64,000 bases of DNA, from contig NZ_CP027667.1 of the NCBI RefSeq assembly GCF_003008575.1, positions 1,616,501-1,680,500 on the forward strand. The letters are read 5' to 3'. Numbering within the stretch: the stretch's first letter is position 1; each line of letters opens with the position of its first letter. The notes under the pieces are model-generated. The model ran no database searches and was not told the DNA's origin. It saw only the letters and a list, made by a program, of their open reading frames with translations. Positions 54,729 to 64,000 of this stretch are shown piece by piece. Position numbers and translations under genes: made by a program. Source of the stretch: Melaminivora suipulveris. GTDB lineage: Bacteria; Pseudomonadota; Gammaproteobacteria; Burkholderiales; Burkholderiaceae_C.

Positions 54729-55718
54729 CTATTGCAGCTTCAGCCCCAGCTGATCCAGAAACGCCTTTTCCTTGGGCATCTGCTCGGCGGCGTAGCCGCG
54801 GTATTGCTCGCTGGACATGTACTGATGCTCCTGGTCCCACTGCTCGACCAGGCGCTGGTACGTCGGGTCCTGCATGGCCTTGCGCAGCGCGTCGTGCAGC
54901 CTGGCCACCACGGCCGGCGGCATGTTCGCCGGGCCGACCACGCCGATGGGCGAGGTGATGACCAGGTCGTGGCCCAGCTCCTTGAGCGTGGGCACATCCG
55001 GGCGGCGCTTGAGGCGCTTGTCGCTGTACACGGCCAGCAGGCGCTCCTTGCCGGCATCCACCTGCGCGCCCCAGCCGGCGTTGGAGATGAAGTCGATGTG
55101 TCCGCCCAGCAGCGCCGCGGCCTCCTCCGCCCCGCCCTTGTAAGGGATGTAGTTGAAGCTGGTGCCCGTCGCGCGGGCCAGGCGCTCCATGGCGATGTGG
55201 CCGCTGCTGCCCACGCCGGTGGAGCCATAGCTGATCTGGCCGGGACGCGAGCGCGCATCCTTGATCAGGTCGTCCAGCGTCTTCCACGGCGCGTCGGCGC
55301 GCACGGCGATGCCCATGGTGTAGCCGGTCAAATTGATGATGTAGGTGAAGTCCTTGAGCGGGTCGTAGTTCACCTTTTGCAAAAGCGGCAGGCGGTACAG
55401 CGTGTTGGCGGCGATAGCGATGGTGTGGCCGTCCGGCGCGGCGGTGCGCGACATGGTCGCCGGGCCCAGGGTGCCGCCCGCGCCGGGCTGGTTCATGACC
55501 ACCACGCTCTGGCCCAGTTCCTTGCCGGCGGCGATGGCCAGGGCGCGCATCTGGGCGTCGGTGGGCCCGCCGGCGGGAAACGGCAGGATCAGCGTGATGG
55601 GCTTGCTGGGAAAGGCCGGCGTATCGGCCAGGGCGCCCGTTGGCACGGTGGCGGCGAGGCACAGGGCGGCGCCAGCGGCCAGCAGGCGGCGGCGCTGCGG
55701 GAGTCGGGGGGTGGTCAT
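54729..55718 (-). CDS. TctC/Bug-type extracytoplasmic binding protein, end of acyl-CoA operon
   Basis: Periplasmic receptor of 329 residues. Signal peptide at about 1-31 (RRRLLAAGAALCLAATVPTGALA) and the mature opening FPSKPITLILPFPAGGPTDAQMRALA. Later GAGGTLGPATMSRTAAPDGHT and RPDVPTLKELGHDL are family-typical. Last gene of the leftward atu-like operon, 45 bp after the ligase gene, so it may bind the substrate acid. Third TctC-type gene in the window. Confidence 0.88.
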   Translation of the reverse strand: MTTPRLPQRRRLLAAGAALCLAATVPTGALADTPAFPSKPITLILPFPAGGPTDAQMRALAIAAGKELGQSVVVMNQPGAGGTLGPATMSRTAAPDGHTIAIAANTLYRLPLLQKVNYDPLKDFTYIINLTGYTMGIAVRADAPWKTLDDLIKDARSRPGQISYGSTGVGSSGHIAMERLARATGTSFNYIPYKGGAEEAAALLGGHIDFISNAGWGAQVDAGKERLLAVYSDKRLKRRPDVPTLKELGHDLVITSPIGVVGPANMPPAVVARLHDALRKAMQDPTYQRLVEQWDQEHQYMSSEQYRGYAAEQMPKEKAFLDQLGLKLQ

Positions 55719-55763
55719 GCTTGGGTCTCCTAGTGGTTGTGCGGGAAGGTGGCCGGGCGGCGC

Positions 55764-57377
55764 TCAGCCCCCGTGCGCCGGCTGCGCGTACAGCTGGGCA
55801 AACTGCGTGCGCAGCTTGTGCTTCTGGATCTTGCCGGTGGGGGTCATCGGGAAGTCCTGCAGGATGCGGACCTCCTTGGGCGCCTCGAAGCCCGGCAGCA
55901 TCGCGCGACCATGCTCCAGCAGCGCCTGCTCGGTGGCGTCGGCGCCATCGCGCAGCAGCACGAACACCGTCACCGCCTCGCCCCAGCGCGGATGCGCGAT
56001 GCCCACCGCCGCGGCGTTGGCCACGGCCGGGTGGCGCAAAAAGGCCTCCTCGACCTTGATGGACGGAACGTTCTCGCCGCCGCTCTTGATGAGGTCCTTG
56101 GTGCGATCCAGAAACAGGAGCTGGCCGTCCTCGTCGAAGCGCCCGATGTCGCCGGTGTGGTGCCAGCCGAAGCGGCTCACGGCGGCCGTGGCCTCGGGGT
56201 CCTTGTAGTAGCCGATCATCACGTTGGGGCCGCGGTGCACGATCTCGCCGATCTCGCCGTGCGGCAGCAACCGGCCTTCGCCGTCCATCACCGCCAGGTC
56301 GTTGACGAGCGTGGCCGTGCCCCAGTAGCTGCCAAAGCGCTGCAGCTGCTGCTCGGGCCGAAAGCGCGTGGTCACCGGGAACACCTCGGTCTGGCCGCTA
56401 CCCAGGCTGAAGGAGGGGCAGAAGTGCGCCACCAGTTGCTCCAGCATGGGCCGCGCCATGGGTGCCATGCCGTAGGAGCATTGCACCAGGGCGGACAGGT
56501 CGCGCGGCTGGCGTTTTTGCTCGGCCAGCATGGCGCCGTACATCATGGGCAGGGCCGAGCAGTGCGTGATGCGCCGCTGCTCCAGCGTGTCCAGGAAAGC
56601 GCCGGCGTCGAAGCCGCGCAGCAGCACCGTGCATGCGCCGGCGATCAGCGCCGCCACCGCGCCGGAAAATTGCGCGCAATGGAACAGCGGCAGCGCGCAG
56701 CTCATCACGGCGTGCAGGTCCAGCTTACTTTCTGCCACGTTGGACATGCAGGCGCTGTGCACCGAGGCGTGGCTGTGCATGACGCCCTTTTGCCGCCCGG
56801 TGGTGCCGCTGGTGTACATGATGAGCGCCAGGTCCTGGTCGCGCAGATCGACGTCGGGCGGGCTGTCCGGCATGCCGGCGCTGGCCTGGCGCAGCGGCGT
56901 GTCCGCATCCGCACCGCGCCCGGGCTTCAGCTCCAGCACCGGCAGGCCGGTGGCCTCCAGGGCGCGACGCAGTTCGTCTCGTTGCAGTAGGCCGGTGTCG
57001 ATCAGCACGCGCGCGGCTTCGGCGTGTTCGAGCACGAAGCGCACGTCGCTCTCGCCCAGCATGTAGTTGACCGGTACCCAGACCATGCCAGCCTTGAAGA
57101 TGCCGAAGGTGGCCACGAGGAACTCGATGGAGTTCAGCGCCAGCATGGCCACCTTGTCGCCGGGGCGCAGACCGCTTTGCAGCAGATGGTGGGCGAACTG
57201 GTTGGCCTGGGCCTCGAACTCGCCGTGGCTGATGCGCTCGGCGCCATCGACCAGCGCGATGGCCGCAGGGTTGCGCCGCGCCGCGCGTGTCGGCACGTCT
57301 CCCAGCGCGGTGCGGCGGATGATCCAGCGCTCGGGCGCCGTCTCGGGCATTGCAGGGCGGGGATAGGGGTCTGTCAT
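55764..57377 (-). CDS. AMP-forming acyl-CoA ligase
   Basis: Adenylate-forming enzyme of 537 residues that activates a carboxylic acid to its CoA thioester. P-loop-like motif YTSGTTGRQKGVM (188-200), the A8 region HHTGDIGRFDEDG (~410), and the C-terminal catalytic Lys in TPTGKIQK (~515). Positioned within the operon where AtuH-type ligases are expected, between the AtuA-like gene and the TctC gene. Substrate is inferred only from context. ATG 57377 used; the reading to 57437 extends into repeat K. Confidence 0.9.
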   Translation of the reverse strand: MTDPYPRPAMPETAPERWIIRRTALGDVPTRAARRNPAAIALVDGAERISHGEFEAQANQFAHHLLQSGLRPGDKVAMLALNSIEFLVATFGIFKAGMVWVPVNYMLGESDVRFVLEHAEAARVLIDTGLLQRDELRRALEATGLPVLELKPGRGADADTPLRQASAGMPDSPPDVDLRDQDLALIMYTSGTTGRQKGVMHSHASVHSACMSNVAESKLDLHAVMSCALPLFHCAQFSGAVAALIAGACTVLLRGFDAGAFLDTLEQRRITHCSALPMMYGAMLAEQKRQPRDLSALVQCSYGMAPMARPMLEQLVAHFCPSFSLGSGQTEVFPVTTRFRPEQQLQRFGSYWGTATLVNDLAVMDGEGRLLPHGEIGEIVHRGPNVMIGYYKDPEATAAVSRFGWHHTGDIGRFDEDGQLLFLDRTKDLIKSGGENVPSIKVEEAFLRHPAVANAAAVGIAHPRWGEAVTVFVLLRDGADATEQALLEHGRAMLPGFEAPKEVRILQDFPMTPTGKIQKHKLRTQFAQLYAQPAHGG

Positions 57378-57424
57378 GTCGTCTCCTATGCCAGGGCTCG
57401 GTGGCCATGGCTGGCCAACCGTTT

Positions 57425-57490
57425 TTAGGCAAAACAAGGCCTCAGCCGGCGCAAATCAAGCGCAGGCAGCTATCAAATTTGAATGCTTTC
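57425..57490 (-). repeat. Dispersed intergenic repeat, copy K
   Basis: Minus-oriented: CAAATTTGATAGCTGCCTGCGCTTGATTTGCGCCGGCTGAGGCC. It fills the gap between the AtuA-like gene and the ligase gene inside the operon, and touches the AtuA-like stop codon. Confidence 0.85.
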
Positions 57491-59321
57491 AGCCGCTGGC
57501 GTCGCTGCTGGCGGCAGCCCGATGGTCCGGCGGGACGCGCACCGGCATGGCCAGCAGAATCTGGCCCATGCCCTTGCCCAGCGGGTCGTTGCGCAGCGAG
57601 CTCATGCCGCCGCCATCCAGCGCCTGCTCGCACAGGAAGTTGAAGGCGCCTATGCCCGGCACTTCGAAACGCGTGACCGGACCGCGCACCAGGTGGGCCA
57701 GGTACTCGCCCACGGCCTGCGGCGTGAGCTGCGCGCGCAGCAGCGGCAGATCGTCCGCGTCGCGCGCGATGACGCCGATGTTGGAGTGGTTGCCCTTGTC
57801 GCCGCTGCGCGCGTGTGCCACGTCGATCAGGCGCAGGCTGACCCAGTCGCTCTGCGGCGCCTGCTCGGGGCCTGCGGCGACTGCGGGTGCCGCTGCGCCG
57901 CCATCGCCGCGGCTGGCGCGCGCCAGCGGCACCGGCTCGCCGTCCAGCAGCACGCTGGGGTGCAGCAAATCCTTGGGAGCGAGGAAGGCCACATGGCGCA
58001 GGTTGGGGCTGATGCTGGGGCGCCCGCCACCCCCGCCCGTGGTGCCTGGCGCCCAGGAGGTGCCAGCGGCGGCGATCTCGCGCGCGAACAGGCTCAGTGC
58101 CTCCTTGCGCGGGTGGCGCACGGCCAGCCGCATGGTGGCTTCGAAGAGTTGCGGCGGCTGCTGGTGCGGGCCATAGGCTTGCGCCATGCCCACCACCTGG
58201 CTGTGCACGGCGCTGAAATCCGGCCAGCCCTGCTGCGCGAACAGTTCGCGTGTGCGCGTCAGGATGGCTTCCGCCGTGCGCTCGGCCTTGGCCGCGGCGT
58301 CGAAGCCGACGATGGTGAGTTGTGCCTGCGTGCGCCAGCCGTCGATGAAGGTGGCGGAAACCTTGTAGCTATCGGTGGGTGGCCGTCCGCGCGCGCCCTC
58401 CACGCGCACCACGTCGGGCGCTACCTGGCTCATGCGCACCTGGGTGAAGTCGCACACCAGGTCGGGCAGGATGTAGTTGGCGGGGTCGCCGATCTCGTAC
58501 AGGAGCTGCTCGGACACCACCGGCACGCGGACCAGCCCGCCCGTGCCCTCGGGCTTGGTGACGCGAAAGGCGCCGTCCGGTTCGCACTCCAGGATGGGAT
58601 AGCCGATGTGCGGCCAGTCGGGCACGTCCTGCCAGTCGGTGAACAGGCCGCCCGTGGCCTGGCAGCCGCATTCGATGATGTGGCCGGCGAGACTCCCCGC
58701 GGCGAGGCGGTCCCAGTCGTCATCGCGCCACTGGAACTCGTGCATCAGCACGCCCAGGGTGATGGCGCTGTCCACGCAGCGGCCGGTGATGACGATGTCG
58801 GCGCCCGCATCCAGCGCCGCCTTGATGGGCAGCGCGCCGAGATAGGCGTTGGCCGTGGCGAGCTTTTGCGGCACGGGCTGGCCGGCCTGCATGTCCACGG
58901 GCTGGTTGGCGGCCTGCCACTCCTGCCACTGGGGCATGAAGTCGTCGCCATGCACCTCGGCCACGCGGACCTCGACGCCCAGCTCCTGCGCCAGCGCGCG
59001 CACGGCCTGCGCGCAGCCGGCGGGGTTCACGCCGCCGGCATTGCTCACGATGCGGATGCCCTGGCGCACGCAGTCCTGCAACACCTGGCGCAGCGCCACG
59101 GTGACGAAGTCGGTGGCGTAGCCGCCCTCGGGGTTCTTCAGCCGCGCCGCGGCCAGGAGCGACATGGTGAGTTCGGCCAGGTAGTCGAAGACCAGGTAGT
59201 CCAGCCGCCCGGTCTGCACCAACTGCACCGGGCCGACGCTGCTGTCGCCCCAAAAGCCCGAGCCGCCGCCGATGACCACTTGATGGGGACTGCGACGCTT
59301 ACTTTTCTGCTGTTGTGTCAT
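57489..59321 (-). CDS. atuA: AtuA-like (DUF1446) acyclic terpene utilisation protein
   Basis: Protein of 610 residues: DUF1446/AtuA domain over the first ~450 (VVIGGGSGFWGDSS; SNAGGVNPAGCAQAVRALAQELG; IVITGRCVDSAITLGVLMHEF; CGCQATGGLFTDW) and a C-terminal AtuA-associated domain (LRLIDVAHARSGDKGNHSNIGVIARD, about 500-595). Required for citronellol/geraniol growth in Pseudomonas, with unclear enzymatic role. ATG 59321 used; 12 further residues upstream are possible. It lies 20 bp after the hydratase gene. Confidence 0.88.
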   Translation of the reverse strand: MTQQQKSKRRSPHQVVIGGGSGFWGDSSVGPVQLVQTGRLDYLVFDYLAELTMSLLAAARLKNPEGGYATDFVTVALRQVLQDCVRQGIRIVSNAGGVNPAGCAQAVRALAQELGVEVRVAEVHGDDFMPQWQEWQAANQPVDMQAGQPVPQKLATANAYLGALPIKAALDAGADIVITGRCVDSAITLGVLMHEFQWRDDDWDRLAAGSLAGHIIECGCQATGGLFTDWQDVPDWPHIGYPILECEPDGAFRVTKPEGTGGLVRVPVVSEQLLYEIGDPANYILPDLVCDFTQVRMSQVAPDVVRVEGARGRPPTDSYKVSATFIDGWRTQAQLTIVGFDAAAKAERTAEAILTRTRELFAQQGWPDFSAVHSQVVGMAQAYGPHQQPPQLFEATMRLAVRHPRKEALSLFAREIAAAGTSWAPGTTGGGGGRPSISPNLRHVAFLAPKDLLHPSVLLDGEPVPLARASRGDGGAAAPAVAAGPEQAPQSDWVSLRLIDVAHARSGDKGNHSNIGVIARDADDLPLLRAQLTPQAVGEYLAHLVRGPVTRFEVPGIGAFNFLCEQALDGGGMSSLRNDPLGKGMGQILLAMPVRVPPDHRAAASSDASG

Positions 59322-59341
59322 GGTTGTCTCACTCGTGTCGT

Positions 59342-60112
59342 TCAGCGGCCAGTCCAAACGGGGGCACGCTTTTCGCGGAAAGCTGCCTGGCCCTCTCGGG
59401 CGTCTTCGGTCTGGGCGAACAAGGCAATCTGGCTTTCGGTGAAAGCCATCGCCTGATCGAACGTCATGCTCTGCGTGTGCTTGAGCGTGTACAGGCCTCG
59501 CCGCAGGGCGGTGCCAGAGACGGCCTGCAACTCGCCCAGCAGGCGCTCAAGCGCCTGACCGTCGTGGTCGATCTCGTTGATGAGGTCCAGCGCCAGCGCA
59601 CGCTCGGCGTCGATGCTGCGCCCAGTCAAACACAGGTCATTGAGCACGCGCGGCGGCAGCAGCGGCTGCAGCACCGCCAGCACCTGCGCCGGGAACACGC
59701 CCACGCGCACTTCGGGCAGACCGAAGCGCGCATGCGGCGCGGCAATGGCCAGATCGCACATGGCGAGCAGACCCATGCCGCCGGCCATGCATGCGCCGTT
59801 GACATAGGCGATGAGCGGCACATGGCAGGCGCGCGCGGCGCGCAGCAAGTTGGCAAATCCCAGTTGCGGCTGCGAGCAGTCGAACTGGAAGGACTTGCCG
59901 GTCTGCAGATCGGCGCCGGAGCAGAACGCCGCGTCGCCCACGCCCTGGAGGACGATGGCGCGCAGCTCGCGGTCGCCGTTGGCGTTGGCAAGTGCCTGCG
60001 TCAACCCCTCGATGACGGCGGCGCTCATGGCGTTGCGTCGTTCGGGGCGGTTGATGGTCAGGCGCAGCACGGCGCCGTCGCGCTGCTGCAAAAGGTCCTG
60101 TTGGGGTTCCAC
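59342..60112 (-). CDS. atuE: Enoyl-CoA hydratase/isomerase family protein (AtuE/LiuC-like)
   Basis: Crotonase-fold enzyme of 256 residues. Oxyanion-hole motifs: INRPERRNAMSA, FCSGADLQTGK and GACMAGGMGLLAMCDLAIAAPHARFGLPEVRVG with the catalytic acidic residues. GTG start at 60112, because an upstream ATG at 60214 overlaps the carboxylase gene. Probably hydrates the product of the carboxylase (a glutaconyl-type CoA). Symbol assigned by cluster context, not by specific residues. Confidence 0.82.
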   Translation of the reverse strand: MEPQQDLLQQRDGAVLRLTINRPERRNAMSAAVIEGLTQALANANGDRELRAIVLQGVGDAAFCSGADLQTGKSFQFDCSQPQLGFANLLRAARACHVPLIAYVNGACMAGGMGLLAMCDLAIAAPHARFGLPEVRVGVFPAQVLAVLQPLLPPRVLNDLCLTGRSIDAERALALDLINEIDHDGQALERLLGELQAVSGTALRRGLYTLKHTQSMTFDQAMAFTESQIALFAQTEDAREGQAAFREKRAPVWTGR

Positions 60113-60134
60113 GGTATGCGGCTCCTTGGGTTCT

Positions 60135-62108
60135 TCAGGCGGCGGGCGACAGGCGCAGCAGCAACTGCCCGCGCGCCACCTGCTGGCCGGGCTCGACCAG
60201 CACTTCCTCGACACGCACCTGCGCGCCGGTGGAAAGGGTGTGCTCCAGCTTCATCGAGTCGATGACCAGCGCGGTGTCGTCGGCGGCAAGCATCTGCCCA
60301 GCCTCGGCGGCGATGCGGATGACGCGGCCGTTGAAGGGCGCGCGCAGCTCGGTCGCGGCCTGTGCGCCGCGCCGGCCCTGCGCCGGGCGCGTGCTGGTGT
60401 CTTCCAGCCACAGCTCGGCGCCGTTGCTGGTCTGCACGTGCCACTGGTCGGCCTCGCTGCCGGGCACGCCGCAGGCGGCAAGTTGCACGCCGTCCTGCAG
60501 CAGATGCACTTCGCTGCCAGCGGCGCGCCAGTGCCAGTTCTGCGCGTCATCGCCGCGGCGCACCAGCACCTGGCGGTCGGGCGCGAAGGCCAGGCCCAGC
60601 GTGTGATCCGCGCCGCGGTGGCGCATGCGTAGCGGGCGCTCATGCCTGCACGGCAACAGGCCTTGCGACTGCACGCCTTGCAACTGCGTCGCCAGCACGG
60701 CGGCGGGTAGAGCCTCTTGCTCCTGCGCGGCGAGCGTTGCGCGAATGGGGTCGGCGGCGGTTTGCAGGAAGGGCACCAGGGCCTCGCCCGCACGGAAGGT
60801 CGGGTGGTCCAGGCAAGCCGCCAGAAAGGCGCGGTTGGTCGGCAGGCCCAGCACGCGCAGCGCGCGCAGCGATTGGATCAGTGCTTCGATGGCACTGCCC
60901 CGATCGTCTGCATGCACGATCAGCTTGCCGAGCATGGAGTCGTAGTAGGGCGTCACCGTCGCGCCGGTCTGCAACGCGTGGTCGAAGCGCAGCACCGGGC
61001 CGTTGCCCCTGGGCGCCACTTCGAAGTGGCTGGCGGCAGGGGCATCGAACAGTGCCACGCTGCCGGCGCAGGGCACGAAGTTCTCGTCCTCGGCGCACAG
61101 GCGCACTTCGATGGCGTGGCCGCCCAGGCGCACCTCGTCCTGCGCCAGCGGCAGCGGCTCGCCGCGCGCCACGCGGATCTGCCACTCGACCAGGTCCAGG
61201 CCGGTGAGCGCCTCGGTGACAGGGTGTTCGACCTGCAGGCGGGTGTTCATCTCCATCAGGAAGAATTCGCCGCCCTGCACCAGAAATTCCACCGTGCCCG
61301 CGCCTTGGTAACCCGCCGCCTGGGCGAGCTGCACGGCGCACCGGCCCATGCGGGCACGCATGGCTTCATCGACGGCCGGGCTGGGCGCTTCTTCGATGAT
61401 TTTCTGGTTGCGCCGCTGCACCGAGCAGTCGCGCTCGCCCAGGTGGATGCAGTTGCCGTGCTGGTCGGCAAACACCTGCACCTCGACGTGGCGCGGCGCG
61501 GTGAGCGCGCGCTCCAGCAGCACGCGGTCCGAGCCGAACGCCGCCAGCGCTTCGGACTTGGCGCTGCGCACGGCCTCCAGCAAGCCCTCGGGCTGGTTGA
61601 CCAGCCGCATGCCGCGCCCGCCCCCGCCGGCCACGGCCTTGACCATTACGGGGTAACCAACCTCCTGCGCCTGTGCAGCCAGCAGCTCTTCCGACTGGTC
61701 TTCGCCGTCATAGCCAGGCAGGCACGGCACACCCGCCTGCCGCGCCAGCGCCTTGGCCCCAGCCTTGTCGCCCAGGGCATCGATGGCCTGCGGCGGCGGG
61801 CCGATCCAGATCAACCCGGCCTGCTGCACGGCCTGCGCGAACTCGGCGTTCTCGCTCAGAAAACCATAGCCCGGATGCACGGCATCGGCACCAGTGGCCT
61901 GCGCGGCCGCCAGCAGCTTGTCGATGCGCAGATAGCTCTCGGCCGAGGTCGTGCCGCCCAGGGCGTACGAGGTCGTCGCCTCGCGCACGTGCAATGCCCC
62001 GCGGTCTGGGTCGGAATACACCGCCACGGTCTGGATGCCCATGGCGTGCGCGGTGCGGATGATCCGTCTCGCGATCTCCCCGCGATTGGCGATCAGGATC
62101 TTTTTCAT
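60135..62108 (-). CDS. atuF: Biotin-dependent acyl-CoA carboxylase alpha subunit (AtuF/LiuD-like)
   Basis: Biotin carboxylase plus biotin carrier in one chain of 657 residues. ATP-grasp motifs: KILIANRGEIARRII, HPGYGFLSENAEFA, GGGGRGMRLV and EMNTRLQVEHPVTE; the carrier domain near the C-terminus has the biotinyl Lys620 in IDSMKLEH, where AMKM(E) is the commoner form. Length and domain order match methylcrotonyl- or geranyl-CoA carboxylases. ATG 62108 overlaps the acyl-CoA dehydrogenase stop. With the AtuA gene nearby, geranyl-CoA is favoured. Confidence 0.88.
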   Translation of the reverse strand: MKKILIANRGEIARRIIRTAHAMGIQTVAVYSDPDRGALHVREATTSYALGGTTSAESYLRIDKLLAAAQATGADAVHPGYGFLSENAEFAQAVQQAGLIWIGPPPQAIDALGDKAGAKALARQAGVPCLPGYDGEDQSEELLAAQAQEVGYPVMVKAVAGGGGRGMRLVNQPEGLLEAVRSAKSEALAAFGSDRVLLERALTAPRHVEVQVFADQHGNCIHLGERDCSVQRRNQKIIEEAPSPAVDEAMRARMGRCAVQLAQAAGYQGAGTVEFLVQGGEFFLMEMNTRLQVEHPVTEALTGLDLVEWQIRVARGEPLPLAQDEVRLGGHAIEVRLCAEDENFVPCAGSVALFDAPAASHFEVAPRGNGPVLRFDHALQTGATVTPYYDSMLGKLIVHADDRGSAIEALIQSLRALRVLGLPTNRAFLAACLDHPTFRAGEALVPFLQTAADPIRATLAAQEQEALPAAVLATQLQGVQSQGLLPCRHERPLRMRHRGADHTLGLAFAPDRQVLVRRGDDAQNWHWRAAGSEVHLLQDGVQLAACGVPGSEADQWHVQTSNGAELWLEDTSTRPAQGRRGAQAATELRAPFNGRVIRIAAEAGQMLAADDTALVIDSMKLEHTLSTGAQVRVEEVLVEPGQQVARGQLLLRLSPAA

Positions 62109-63277
62109 GCCTTGCGCGCGATGCCCATGGTCTTGGCGAGGATGCCCAGCATGACCTCGTCGGCGCCGCCGCCAATCGACCCCAGGCGGCCGTCACGGTA
62201 CGCACGCGAGATGCGGTTGTCCCAGGTGAAGCCCATGCCGCCCCAGAACTGCAGGCAGGTGTCGGCCACCAGGCGGCTGGTGCGCCCGGACTTGAGCTTG
62301 ACCATGGTGGCCAGCTCCAGGACATCCTTGCCAGCCACGTACTGCTCGCAGGCGCGGTGCAGCATGCAATGCAGCGCCTCGACCTCGGTGGCCAGCTCGC
62401 CCATCTTGAACTGGAACCACTGCATGTCCGACAGGTAGCCGCCGAACATCTTGCGCTGCTGGGCGTACTCGATGGTCAGGTCGATCAGCTTGCGCAGGCC
62501 GCCGGCGTTGGAGGCGCCGGCCCACAGACGCTCCTCCTGGAACTGCTGCATCTGGTAGATGAAGCCCTTGCCCTCCTGGCCGATCAGGTTGCGCTGCGGC
62601 ACGCGCACGTCGTCGAAGAACAGATGGCCGGTGTCGCTGGAGTGCATGCCGATCTTCTCGATCTTGTTGGCCGTGATGCCGGGCAGCAACTTCCCGTTCT
62701 CGCGCAGGCGCACCATGATCAGGCTCTTGTTGTGGTGCATGTTGCCGTTCACCGGCTCGCTGGTGTTGGCCAGCATGCACATCCAGTCGGCCTGCAGACT
62801 GTTGGTGATCCACATCTTCTCGCCGTTGATGACGTAGTCGTCGCCATCCTTTTTGGCGAACGTGCGCACCGACGACACGTCGCTGCCCGAGCCCGGCTCG
62901 GACACTCCTATGCAGCCGACCATGTCGCCGGCGATCGCGGGCGCCAAAAATTCGCGGCGCAACTCATCGCTGCCGTGCCGCGCCAATGCGGGGGTGCACA
63001 TGTCGGTCTGCACGCCGATGGCCATGGGAATGCCGCCGCAGGGGATGTGGTGCAGCGTCTCGGCCATGGCCACGGCGTAGGAATAGTCCAGCCCCGAGCC
63101 GCCGAATTCCGCGGGCTTGGTCAGGCCCAGCAGGCCCAGGTCGCCCAGGCCCTTGAAGACCTGATGCGCGGGAAAGATTCCTGCCCGCTCCCACTCGTCC
63201 ACGTAGGGGTTGATGTGGTCGTCGATGTAGCGCTTGAGCGTGCGCTGGATTTCCAGGTGTTCGTGGCTCCATTCCAT
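62105..63277 (-). CDS. atuD: Acyl-CoA dehydrogenase (AtuD-like)
   Basis: Flavin-dependent dehydrogenase of 390 residues that introduces the alpha-beta double bond into an acyl-CoA, e.g. citronellyl-CoA in the atu pathway. Motifs: CIGVSEPGSGSDVSS, EKMWITNSL, QFQEERLWAGASNAG, and FWGGMGFTWDNRISRAYRDGRLGSIGGGADEVML at the end. ATG 63277 with AGGAG upstream; the reading to 63334 is less likely. 53 bp after the carboxyltransferase gene. Confidence 0.88.
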   Translation of the reverse strand: MEWSHEHLEIQRTLKRYIDDHINPYVDEWERAGIFPAHQVFKGLGDLGLLGLTKPAEFGGSGLDYSYAVAMAETLHHIPCGGIPMAIGVQTDMCTPALARHGSDELRREFLAPAIAGDMVGCIGVSEPGSGSDVSSVRTFAKKDGDDYVINGEKMWITNSLQADWMCMLANTSEPVNGNMHHNKSLIMVRLRENGKLLPGITANKIEKIGMHSSDTGHLFFDDVRVPQRNLIGQEGKGFIYQMQQFQEERLWAGASNAGGLRKLIDLTIEYAQQRKMFGGYLSDMQWFQFKMGELATEVEALHCMLHRACEQYVAGKDVLELATMVKLKSGRTSRLVADTCLQFWGGMGFTWDNRISRAYRDGRLGSIGGGADEVMLGILAKTMGIARKA

Positions 63278-63330
63278 GGGAGATCTCCTGTGTTGGGGTA
63301 TGTGTGAAAAAAAAGCGGGGGCCGCGCCGC

Positions 63331-64000
<670 letters not shown>

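Overview
The window looks like a stretch of the chromosome of a GC-rich betaproteobacterium, most likely a member of the Comamonadaceae (Acidovorax/Alicycliphilus/Comamonas type). The reasons are the gene families, the mreBCD-mrdA block divergent from gatCAB, several solitary TctC/Bug-type binding proteins, and a dispersed intergenic repeat (11 copies seen) of a kind I associate with that family. No rRNA, tRNA, CRISPR array, prophage or insertion sequence was found.

Layout: (1) 1-8.3 kb: a truncated MlaE-type permease, a GMC oxidoreductase, a TSUP permease, arginase with a three-gene polar amino acid ABC transporter, and a DMT exporter. (2) 8.3-16.5 kb: housekeeping, with mreB-mreC-mreD-mrdA (cell elongation) leftward and gatC-gatA-gatB (tRNA amidotransferase) rightward. 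(3) 16.5-19.6 kb: a DUF4124 protein, pyrE and xth with overlapping divergent start codons, and a metallo-hydrolase. (4) 19.6-35.4 kb: a complete phenol catabolic locus. The leftward operon dmpKLMNOPQB-glcG-like-dmpCEFGH-tctC-dmpI encodes a multicomponent phenol hydroxylase and the 4-oxalocrotonate branch of catechol meta-cleavage. It is controlled by a divergent DmpR/XylR-type sigma-54 activator followed by a GntR repressor-like gene. dmpD (the hydrolase branch) is absent.

(5) 35.4-45.8 kb: an M48 peptidase, transporters, an OmpR/RstA-type two-component system coupled to a MOSC protein, a DUF2165 protein, a divergent MFS/LysR pair, and a nitronate monooxygenase-type enzyme. (6) 45.8-54.6 kb: a small envelope-glycan cluster (GT4, O-antigen-ligase-like, GT2), a zinc-finger protein with ilvE, a membrane protein, an amidase coupled to a TctC protein, and radA. 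(7) 54.7-64 kb: a leftward atu/liu-like acyl-CoA operon (carboxyltransferase truncated by the window edge, acyl-CoA dehydrogenase, biotin carboxylase, enoyl-CoA hydratase, AtuA/DUF1446, acyl-CoA ligase, TctC protein), suited to acyclic terpenoid or branched acyl-CoA breakdown.

How it works together: phenol would be sensed by DmpR (the phenol-pocket and zinc residues are present), hydroxylated to catechol by DmpKLMNOP, ring-opened by DmpB (with ferredoxin DmpQ for reactivation), and taken through DmpC, I, H, E, G and F to pyruvate and acetyl-CoA. The most interesting signals are the sigma-54 promoter whose predicted start falls on the dmpK start codon, the extra genes and repeat insertions within the phenol operon, and the dispersed repeat family that supplies stop codons, C-termini and terminator-like hairpins. 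I saw no clearly new enzymatic system; novelty is mainly in architecture and non-coding elements.
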